From Myxococcales bacterium (GTDB lineage: Bacteria > Myxococcota_A > Bradymonadia > REDH01), in contig JACKDJ010000009.1 in NCBI GenBank assembly GCA_020633625.1, positions 62,001 through 126,000 of the forward strand: a stretch of 64,000 bases of DNA, read 5' to 3'. The notes beneath the pieces are model-generated. The model was not told where the DNA came from and searched no databases. It saw only the letters and a program-made list of their open reading frames with translations. The translations under genes were made by a program, and so were the position numbers. Below are positions 55,938 to 64,000 of this stretch, one piece after another (within the stretch, counting starts at the first letter, position 1; the number at the start of each line of letters is the position of its first letter).

Positions 55938-58900
55938 CCAAGCGTCCGCTCCGTCAATGGCGTAGCCTCGCCGACCTCTCCTCGTCGCCGGCCCACGTTC
56001 GCGACCTCCCCCGAGAGTTCGGTAGCGAGCCGGAAGAGATCGCCGTCGACCCGGTCAGCCGCCGCGGGTTCCTCGGGCTCGTCGGCGCCACCGCGGCCTT
56101 CGCCGGGCTCGAGGGCTGCGTCCGCAAGCCGGCGCAGTACATCCTTCCCTACGCGCATCGCCCGGAAGAGCTCATCCCCGGCCGCCCGCGCTACTTCGCG
56201 TCGGTCCTCCACGTCGGTGGCAACGTCCAGGGCGTCCTCGTCGAGAGCCAGGACGGCCGCCCAACGAAGATCGAGGGCAACCCGAACCACCCGGCCTCCC
56301 TCGGTCGCACAACCGCGCAGGTGCAGGCTGCCGTGCTCGGCATGTACGACGGCGACCGTAGCCAGGGCGCCGTTGTCGACGGGACGCCGACCGCCGCGGC
56401 TGAAGTCATCGCCGGGCTCGCCGCCCGAGCGCCGGCCGCCGGCACGACCGCGATCCTGACGACCGGGACCCCGTCGCCGACGCTCACCGACCTGCTCGAG
56501 CAGCTCGCGCGGCGCGGTGTGCAGCTCTATGTCGACGGTCCCGACTCCGCCCCGCACCAGGGCGCGGCCTACGCGCAGCTCGGCGCTCCCGGGGTCGTCC
56601 CCGCCTACGACGTGGCGTCGGCAGACGTGATCGTCGCGCTCGACTCCGACTTCCTCGCCTCTGGCCCGAACAGCGTCGCGCACGCCGCCGGCTTCGCGAC
56701 CGGGCGGTCGGTCGACCGCGCCGGCGGCATGAACCGCCTGTACGCGGTCGAGCCGCACTTCTCGACGACCGGCGCCTCGGCCGACAACCGCTTCCAGATC
56801 CCGGCCTCGCAGGTCGGCGCCTTCGCGAAGGCGGTCGCCGGCCGGCTCGTGGCCGGCGGCGCGCAGCTCCCGGCTGGGGCCGAGTCGCTGCGGGGTCAGC
56901 TCAGCGCCACCAGCTCGGTCGAGGGCTTCGACAAGTGGGTCGGCGCTGTCGCCGACGACCTCCTCGCTCACCGCGGCCGCGCGCTCGTCGTCGTCGGTGA
57001 GCGCCAGCCCGCGTGGGTCCACGCCGTTGGCGCGCTGATCAACGAGCTCACGGGCGGCGTCGGCCGGACCGTGCGCTACGTCGAGGCGGCGCTCCCGACC
57101 GCCGGCTCGCTGAACGATCTGGTGACGGCCGTCGACGCGGGTCGCGTCCAGGCGCTCGTTGTCCTCGGCGGCAACCCGGTCTACTCGGCGCCCGGCGACG
57201 TCGACTTCGCCGCGACGCTGGCGAAGGTCGCGACGAGCGTGCACGTCGGCTTCCACTACGACGAGACCGGCCGCGCCGCGAAGATCCACCTCCCCGAGGC
57301 GCACGCGCTCGAGGCGTGGGGCGACCTGCGCTCCACCGACGGCACCGCGGCGATCGCCCAGCCCCTCGTCGAGCCGCTCTACGCGTCCTACTCGGCCATC
57401 GAGGTCGCGCAGGCGTTGCTCGGACAGGAGCCCAACGGGCTCGAGGCGGTCCGCGCTTACTGGCAGGCGACCGGCTTCGCGCCGGACTTCGAAGCGACGT
57501 GGCGGTCCTGGCTGCACGCCGGCAAGGTCGATGCACCAGCGCCGGCCGCCCGCGCCACGTTCGGCTGGTCCACCGCCAGCACGCTCCTCGGCGCCAACGC
57601 GCCCGCCGCGCCTAGCGCGGGGAGCTACGAGCTCGCGCTGTTCTACGACCAGAAGGTCTACGACGGCCGCTACGCGAACAACGCGTGGCTGCAGGAGCTG
57701 CCCGACACCGTCTCCAAGATCACGTGGGACAACGCCGCGCTCGTCAATCCGGTCACGGCGCGCGCGCTCGGGATCGAGTTCCGGCACGCAGACGACGACG
57801 AGAACATCCCGTCGACGTTCTTCGGCGGCCTCGACGCCCAGCTCGTGACCGTGTCGGTCAACGGCAAGTCGCTCACGCTCCCTGCGCTCGTCACCCCCGG
57901 CGTCGAGGCGAACACGATCGCCATCGCGCTCGGCTACGGCCGTGAGTTCGGAACGACGGCCGCCCGCGTCGGCTTCGCGTCGCACACTCTGATGAAGTCC
58001 GGCGAGTTCTTCTCGTCTGGTGCGACAGTCGCCCTCGCGTCGGGCACGTACCCGATCGCAACGACGCAGGACCACGGCTCCATGGAGGGCCGCCCGCTCC
58101 TGCGCCAGGGCACCGTCGAGGAGCTCCGCGAGAACCCGGAGTTCGTCCACGAGATGGACGAGATGGAGCCGTCGCGGCTGCGCTCGCTCTGGGAAGAGCC
58201 GAACGTCCGAACCGGCCAGCAGTGGGGGATGTCGATCGACCTCTCGACCTGCATCGGCTGCAACGCGTGCACCATCGCCTGCCAGGCCGAGAACACGATC
58301 TCGGTGGTCGGCAAGGAGCGGGTGCTCGAGGGCCGCGAGATGCACTGGATCCGGCTCGACCGCTACTTTGCGGGCGACCCGCAGAACCCGACGGTGTCGG
58401 TCCAGCCCGTGGCCTGCATGCACTGCGAGAACGCGCCGTGCGAGCAGGTCTGCCCGGTCGCCGCGACGACCCACGGCCCGGAAGGCACCAACGACATGGC
58501 GTACAACCGCTGCATCGGCACGCGGTACTGCGCCAACAACTGCCCGTACAAGGTCCGCCGGTACAACTTCTTCAACTTCTCGAACGAGAACGACGAGCGG
58601 AACCCGCTGTACCGCCTGCAGAAGAACCCCGACGTCACCGTCCGCTTCCGCGGCGTGATGGAGAAGTGCACGTACTGCATCCAGCGCGTGAACCAGGCTC
58701 GCATCGACGCGAAGGTGACGACGCCCGAGGGCACCGTCGCCGACGGCGGCGTCACCCCGGCGTGCGGACAGGCCTGCCCGACCGGTGCCATCGTGTTCGG
58801 CGACGTCAACGACCCGACGACGCGAGTGTCGCGCGCGAAGGAGAGCCAGCGGGACTACTCGCTCCTGGGCTGGCTGAACGTCCACCCGCGCACGACCTAC

Positions 58901-58939
58901 CTGGCGAAGATCACCAACCCGAATCCCGAGCTCGTGTAG
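55934..58939 (+). CDS. actB: alternative complex III subunit ActB (molybdopterin-like plus iron-sulfur)
   Basis: A 1001-residue fused subunit. The N-terminus has a Tat signal (SRRGFLGLVGATAAFAG) and a possible lipobox Cys. The large middle resembles molybdopterin oxidoreductases (complex iron-sulfur family) but lacks the cofactor in known complexes. The C-terminal 250 residues carry four iron-sulfur cluster cysteine groups (CIGCNACTIAC, CMHCENAPCEQVCP, CIGTRYCANNCP, CTYC with CGQACP), enough for three 4Fe-4S and one 3Fe-4S cluster. It starts with an ATGA overlap with actA. Confidence 0.94.
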   Translation: MTKRPLRQWRSLADLSSSPAHVRDLPREFGSEPEEIAVDPVSRRGFLGLVGATAAFAGLEGCVRKPAQYILPYAHRPEELIPGRPRYFASVLHVGGNVQGVLVESQDGRPTKIEGNPNHPASLGRTTAQVQAAVLGMYDGDRSQGAVVDGTPTAAAEVIAGLAARAPAAGTTAILTTGTPSPTLTDLLEQLARRGVQLYVDGPDSAPHQGAAYAQLGAPGVVPAYDVASADVIVALDSDFLASGPNSVAHAAGFATGRSVDRAGGMNRLYAVEPHFSTTGASADNRFQIPASQVGAFAKAVAGRLVAGGAQLPAGAESLRGQLSATSSVEGFDKWVGAVADDLLAHRGRALVVVGERQPAWVHAVGALINELTGGVGRTVRYVEAALPTAGSLNDLVTAVDAGRVQALVVLGGNPVYSAPGDVDFAATLAKVATSVHVGFHYDETGRAAKIHLPEAHALEAWGDLRSTDGTAAIAQPLVEPLYASYSAIEVAQALLGQEPNGLEAVRAYWQATGFAPDFEATWRSWLHAGKVDAPAPAARATFGWSTASTLLGANAPAAPSAGSYELALFYDQKVYDGRYANNAWLQELPDTVSKITWDNAALVNPVTARALGIEFRHADDDENIPSTFFGGLDAQLVTVSVNGKSLTLPALVTPGVEANTIAIALGYGREFGTTAARVGFASHTLMKSGEFFSSGATVALASGTYPIATTQDHGSMEGRPLLRQGTVEELRENPEFVHEMDEMEPSRLRSLWEEPNVRTGQQWGMSIDLSTCIGCNACTIACQAENTISVVGKERVLEGREMHWIRLDRYFAGDPQNPTVSVQPVACMHCENAPCEQVCPVAATTHGPEGTNDMAYNRCIGTRYCANNCPYKVRRYNFFNFSNENDERNPLYRLQKNPDVTVRFRGVMEKCTYCIQRVNQARIDAKVTTPEGTVADGGVTPACGQACPTGAIVFGDVNDPTTRVSRAKESQRDYSLLGWLNVHPRTTYLAKITNPNPELV

Positions 58940-58942
58940 GTC

Positions 58943-60361
58943 ATGGCAACCGACGCACTCGACAACGTCTCTCTGGACCCGGTCGACGGCCGGGCCCCGC
59001 TGATCCTCGGTCGCGAGGACTTCAGGGCCGTGACCGACGACGTGGTCCGGCCGATCTTCGAGGGGCCCCCGAAGGTCTGGTGGGCCGTGCTCTCGTTCGC
59101 GCTCACGCTGCTCTCCGTGATGGGGATCAGCATCGCGTACCTGTTCTGGGAGGGCACCGGCATCTGGGGTCTGAACAACCCCGTCGGCTGGGGCTGGGCG
59201 ATCATCAACTTCGTCTTCTGGGTCGGCATCGGCCACGCCGGCACGCTGATCTCGGCGATCCTCTTCCTGTTCCGGCAGAAGTGGAGGACGTCGATCAACC
59301 GGGCGGCCGAAGCGATGACGCTCTTCGCAGTCGCGTGCGCGTTGACGTTCCCCGGCATCCACGTCGGCCGCGTCTGGGTCGCGTACTACATGGCGCCGGT
59401 GCCGAACCAGATGGCGATGTGGCCGAACTTCCGCAGCCCCCTGCTGTGGGACGTGTTCGCGGTCTCCATCTACGGCACGGTCTCGCTGCTGTTCTGGTAC
59501 ACGGGCCTCATCCCGGACCTGGCGACGATGCGCGACCGCGCGAAGTCCCTGATCTCGAAGCGGCTTTACGGGACGTTCGCGCTCGGCTGGCGCGGGTCCA
59601 ACCGGCACTGGCTTCACTACGAGCGCGCGTACCTGCTCCTCGCCGCGCTGGCGACGCCGCTGGTCCTCTCGGTCCACTCGATCGTGTCGTTCGACTTCGC
59701 CGTCGCGCAGCTCCCGGGCTGGCACACGACCATCTTCCCGCCGTACTTCGTCGCAGGCGCCATCTTCAGCGGCTTCGCGATGGTGCTCACGCTGATGATC
59801 CCCGTGCGAAAGCTCTTCAAGTGGGAGCACATCATCACGGTTCGGCACATGGAGAACATGTGCAAGATCATCCTGCTGACGGGCTCGCTGGTCGGCTACG
59901 CGTACGCGATGGAGTTCTTCATCGCGTGGTACGGCGCCAACGAGTACGAGCGCTACGCGTTCATCAACCGCGCGTTCGGTCCGTACGCGTGGGCGTACTG
60001 GACGATGGTGTCGTGCAACGTCATCTCGCCGCAGTTCTTCTGGTTCAAGAAGCTGCGGACGAATCCGGCGTTCATCTTCGTCATCACCATCTTCGTGAAC
60101 ATCGGCATGTGGTTCGAGCGCTTCGTCATCACCGTGACCTCGCTCCACCGCGACTTCCTGCCGTCCTCTTGGGACTACTACCGCCCGACGATCTGGGACG
60201 TCTCGACGTTCCTGGGCAGCTTCGGCCTGTTCCTGACCCTCTTCACGCTGTTCGTCCGGTTCCTGCCGGCGATCGCGATCGCTGAGGTCAAGACCGTCAT
60301 GCCGCAGGCCGATCCGCACTGGCACCCCGCAGACCACGGCCACGCCGAGGGAGAGCACTGA
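58943..60361 (+). CDS. actC: alternative complex III subunit ActC (NrfD-like membrane protein)
   Basis: A 472-residue integral membrane subunit of the NrfD/PsrC type with about ten helices. It is the likely quinol-binding part that passes electrons to the iron-sulfur clusters of ActB. Typical stretches include WGWAIINFVFWVGIGHAGTLIS and HSIVSFDFAVAQLPGWH. The start at 58943 is 3 bases after the actB stop. Its stop overlaps actD by one base. Confidence 0.94.
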   Translation: MATDALDNVSLDPVDGRAPLILGREDFRAVTDDVVRPIFEGPPKVWWAVLSFALTLLSVMGISIAYLFWEGTGIWGLNNPVGWGWAIINFVFWVGIGHAGTLISAILFLFRQKWRTSINRAAEAMTLFAVACALTFPGIHVGRVWVAYYMAPVPNQMAMWPNFRSPLLWDVFAVSIYGTVSLLFWYTGLIPDLATMRDRAKSLISKRLYGTFALGWRGSNRHWLHYERAYLLLAALATPLVLSVHSIVSFDFAVAQLPGWHTTIFPPYFVAGAIFSGFAMVLTLMIPVRKLFKWEHIITVRHMENMCKIILLTGSLVGYAYAMEFFIAWYGANEYERYAFINRAFGPYAWAYWTMVSCNVISPQFFWFKKLRTNPAFIFVITIFVNIGMWFERFVITVTSLHRDFLPSSWDYYRPTIWDVSTFLGSFGLFLTLFTLFVRFLPAIAIAEVKTVMPQADPHWHPADHGHAEGEH

Positions 60362-60906
60362 TGGGCGCGACACACACCAAGCCTACCCGCTGGGGAGTGC
60401 TCGCGGAGTTCAGCTCCGCGCAGCAGATCTACCACGCCTGCGAGCAGGTCCGAGACGCCGGCTTCAAGAAGTGGGACGCCTATACGCCGTTCCCGGTGCA
60501 CGGCCTCGACAAGGCGCAGGGCCTGCCAGCCTCGTTCCTGCCGTGGATCGTCCTCGTCGTTGGCCTCACCGGGACGGCGACAGCCATCGGACTGCAGTAC
60601 TGGGTCCACGCGATCGCTTACCCGCTCGTGATCTCGGGCAAGCCGTTCGCCGCGTGGCCGGCGTACGTGCCCATCATCTTCGAGCTCTCCGTGCTCTTCT
60701 CGGCGTTCGCCGCCGTGTTCGGGATGCTGGCGATCAACCGGCTCCCGATGCTGAACCACCCGCTGTTCACGTCCGAGCGCTTCGGCCGCGCGTCAGACGA
60801 TCGCTTCTTCATCGCGATCGAGGCGACCGACCCGAAGTTCGACGCCGATCGGACGACCGCGTTCCTTCAGGGCCTCGGCGCCGATCACGTCGAGTTCGTC
60901 GAGTAG
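60361..60906 (+). CDS. actD: alternative complex III subunit ActD (DUF3341)
   Basis: A 181-residue protein with the DUF3341 pattern: a cytoplasmic start (WGVLAEFSSAQQIYHACEQVRDAGFKK-type) and two membrane helices (FLPWIVLVVGLTGTATAIGL, YVPIIFELSVLFSAFAAVFGM). The C-terminal soluble part contains DDRFFIAIEATDPKFD. ActD is a structural subunit that braces ActC. The ATG overlaps the actC stop. Confidence 0.92.
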   Translation: MGATHTKPTRWGVLAEFSSAQQIYHACEQVRDAGFKKWDAYTPFPVHGLDKAQGLPASFLPWIVLVVGLTGTATAIGLQYWVHAIAYPLVISGKPFAAWPAYVPIIFELSVLFSAFAAVFGMLAINRLPMLNHPLFTSERFGRASDDRFFIAIEATDPKFDADRTTAFLQGLGADHVEFVE

Positions 60907-60917
60907 GCAGGCCGCCA

Positions 60918-61585
60918 ATGAAGAGAAACATGCTCACGCAACGCACCCGATGGTGGGCCACCGCCGCCGCGCTCGCGCTACTCCTCCCCGCGTGCCGCGG
61001 GATGGTCTCGCGCAAGCCGCCCGTCCACCTCAACCCGAACATGGATAACGTCACCCGCGTCGAGGCGCAGGAGCCGTCCCAGTTCTGGGAAGATGGTCGC
61101 GGCATGCGGCCCCAGGTCGAGGGAACCGTGGCCCAAGGCGAGCTGCACGCCGACCCGCACATGTACGAGGGGCGCGACGGACGCCGCTGGGCGACCACGC
61201 TCCCCCAGGGGCTGGCGCTCGCGCCGAACGGCAACGTCTCCCACGAGCTGGTCGCACGCGGCCAGCAGCGGTTCGGGATCTACTGCACGCCGTGCCATGG
61301 GCTCGCCGGGCTCGAGAACGGAGGCGCGGTCCCGATCCGCGCGGCCGCAATCGGCACCGCCTGGACCGTTCCGTCGCTCCACGGTGATCGCCAGCGCGAC
61401 TACGCGATCGGCGAGCTCTTCCACATCGTCTCCAACGGGTACAACACGATGCCCGGTTACAAGGCGCAGATCCCCGTCGAGGACCGCTGGGCGATCGCGA
61501 CGTACGTCCGCGCGCTGCAGATCGCGCACGAAGTCCCCGGGAGCCTGCTCCCGAACGAGGTCCGCCAACAGCAGGGTTGGAACTG

Positions 61586-61586
<1 letters not shown>
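60918..61586 (+). CDS. actE: alternative complex III subunit ActE (monoheme cytochrome c lipoprotein)
   Basis: A 222-residue lipoprotein (lipobox LLLPAC) with one heme motif CTPCHG in the periplasm, followed by the family segments RDYAIGELFHIVSNGYNTMPGY and EDRWAIATYVRALQ. It receives electrons from ActA. The start ATG 60918 is 11 bases after actD. The stop shares one base with the actF ATG. Confidence 0.93.
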
Positions 61587-62797
<1,211 letters not shown>

Positions 62798-62810
62798 TCA
62801 GGTGACCGAC

Positions 62811-63515
62811 GTGAGCAACGAAGACAACAGCCAGAGCGCCGAAGAGACTGCGGCGGACTCGGCCACCGAGGCCGCCGCGGCGCCACACACCGACGCCGAT
62901 GGCGCCACAGTCGGCGGCGCGGTCGCGCACCTGATGGGCGTCAGCCGCCCGCAGGACGAATACGGCCCGACCTCGAGCGACCGCGACGCGCTCAGCGACG
63001 ACGAGCTCCTCGCGATGGGCGTCGAGCCCGACGCGGCGCCGGGTGGAATGCTAATGGGCACGTTCCTCGGCCTCGTCGCCGGACTGCTGGTCGTCTGCGT
63101 CGGCGTCGCGGCGGTCTTCAACGTCGTCGTGCAGCACGCCCGGGCGGAGCGCGGCGTCGTTCGTGACACCGCCTTCACCGCGGCGGCCGAGAACGCCTCC
63201 ACCGCGCTCCAGTCGTACGCGCGCGTCGAGCAGAACTACCAGGTGCCCGTCGACGTCGCCATGGACGTCCTCGTCCGGCATCAGGCGACGCTCCTGGGGC
63301 GGCATCCCCTTGGGCACCGGACGCCCGAGGAGCTCACCACCCCCCCGAACGCGCCGCCCGAGCCGGAGATCGTGCCCGACCTCGAGCTGATTCCGGACGG
63401 CAGCGGCCTGGGCGCGATGCCCGCGGACGGGCAGCTTCAGCTTCGGCCGATCGAAGGCACCGAGCTTCGGCTCGCGGCGCCGGGACAGCTCCAGCTCCAG
63501 CCCGCCACGCACTGA
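62811..63515 (+). CDS. single-pass membrane protein of the act operon
   Basis: A 234-residue protein. GTG 62811 follows AGGTGA by 5 bases; GTG 62802 is an alternative. The N-terminus is acidic and disordered, one membrane helix follows at about residues 82-108 (MLMGTFLGLVAGLLVVCVGVAAVFNVVV), and the periplasmic tail is rich in Pro and Gln with repeats of QLQL. I do not recognise a family. Genes of this sort sit after actF in several ACIII operons. It may be an assembly or tethering factor. Confidence 0.65.
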   Translation: MSNEDNSQSAEETAADSATEAAAAPHTDADGATVGGAVAHLMGVSRPQDEYGPTSSDRDALSDDELLAMGVEPDAAPGGMLMGTFLGLVAGLLVVCVGVAAVFNVVVQHARAERGVVRDTAFTAAAENASTALQSYARVEQNYQVPVDVAMDVLVRHQATLLGRHPLGHRTPEELTTPPNAPPEPEIVPDLELIPDGSGLGAMPADGQLQLRPIEGTELRLAAPGQLQLQPATH

Positions 63516-63528
63516 ACGGATCGCTGAC

Positions 63529-64000
63529 GTGAAGCGCCTCCTCCTCACCGTACTCGCGCTCCTCGCGTTCCGGGCGACCGTCGCCGCGGAGCCGTTGCCG
63601 CGCGACCTGGAGGGGGTAGGCGTCGACGAGCAGCTCGGCTCGACGATCGACCTGACGATCCCGTTCGTAGACGAGACCGGCAGGGCTGTGACCCTCGCCG
63701 ACTATGTCCGCGGCGACGTGCCGGTCCTGCTCACGCTCAACTACTTCGGCTGTCCCCTCCTCTGCGGACTCCAGCTCAACGCGCTCAACGATGCGCTCAA
63801 GGAGCTGGAGTGGGCGCCGGGTCAGAACTTCCGCGTCGTTACGGTGAGCTTCGATCCCGACGAGGGCCCGACGCTCGCGTCTCAGAAGCGTGCGTCTCAC
63901 CTCGAAGAGCTCGGTCGGGGCGACGTTGACTGGCACTTCTTGACCGGGACGGCGGAGAGCATCGCCGCGCTCACCTCGGCCGTCGGATACACGTACCGCT
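63529..64000 (+). CDS. SCO family copper chaperone, partial at window end
   Basis: Starts at GTG 63529, 13 bases after the previous stop, and runs off the window. A signal peptide (LLLTVLALLAFRATVAAE) precedes a thioredoxin-like domain with the copper-binding CxxxC site (GCPLLCG) and FDPDEGPTLASQKRASH. SCO proteins deliver copper to the CuA site of cytochrome oxidases. Its position suggests that terminal oxidase genes follow. The histidine ligand would lie beyond the window. Confidence 0.85.
   Translation, partial: MKRLLLTVLALLAFRATVAAEPLPRDLEGVGVDEQLGSTIDLTIPFVDETGRAVTLADYVRGDVPVLLTLNYFGCPLLCGLQLNALNDALKELEWAPGQNFRVVTVSFDPDEGPTLASQKRASHLEELGRGDVDWHFLTGTAESIAALTSAVGYTYR

Noticed and set aside
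55658..60373. Very long open frame on the minus strand opposite actA-actC
   Set aside because: It is an arginine-rich antisense shadow of the strongly conserved act genes, a known effect of GC-rich codon bias.

Overview
The window is a high-GC chromosomal segment of ordinary housekeeping operons mixed with large surface lipoproteins. The content points to a Myxococcota-type bacterium (the old deltaproteobacterial myxobacteria or close relatives). The signs are serine/threonine kinases with PEGA-type tails, cysteine-rich and thrombospondin-type-3 lipoproteins, NGxDDDxDG repeats, a type IV pilus cluster, a DUF6178 protein, a recA SOS box close to the Myxococcus LexA consensus, and an alternative complex III operon. 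I see no prophage, insertion sequence, CRISPR array or rRNA operon.

Layout, left to right. 1-2.3 kb: a lipoprotein built from sixteen cysteine-rich units, and a small ORF. 2.5-9.1 kb: a tightly packed plus-strand operon of yceD-like gene, rpmF, rpiB, nrdR, ribD, ribE, a ribB fused to a degenerate ribA-like domain, ribH, nusB and a lipoprotein, ended by a strong hairpin. 9.2-16.3 kb (minus): a thrombospondin-type-3 lipoprotein broken by an apparent frameshift, an L,D-transpeptidase and a membrane Ser/Thr kinase. 16.4-22.4 kb (plus): glpX, a sigma-region-4-like regulator, purH, purD and a diheme oxidoreductase. 22.4-28.7 kb (minus): PilZ-like protein, outer-membrane protein, pilT, recA with an SOS box, a LigT-like protein lacking its catalytic motifs, and cinA. 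28.8-35 kb: rpsT, holA, a membrane protein, prepilin peptidase, a histidine kinase and an NtrC-type regulator. 35.2-42.7 kb (plus): pilMNOPQ, then aroK and aroB. 42.8-51 kb: lipoproteins, DUF6178, an MFS transporter, a hydrolase lipoprotein and tRNA-Leu(UAA). 51.2-54.7 kb: dnaE. 55.3-64 kb: the actABCDEF operon, one extra membrane protein and the start of an SCO copper chaperone, cut by the window end.

How the parts work together. The rib genes make riboflavin from DHBP and the GTP-derived pyrimidine. The GTP cyclohydrolase II step is probably encoded elsewhere, because the domain fused here has lost most of its zinc and catalytic residues. PilD, PilT, PilM-Q and the PilZ-like protein are scattered parts of one type IV pilus machine for gliding or twitching. 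ActA-F is a quinol-oxidising complex that replaces cytochrome bc1, and the SCO protein suggests that terminal oxidase genes follow. I found no clearly new multi-gene system. The most unusual points are a PilQ secretin with a long coiled coil between two AMIN domains, two enzyme relatives that have lost catalytic residues (the RibA-like domain and the LigT-like protein), a long hairpin between recA and pilT, and a freshly expanded 75-bp repeat array.
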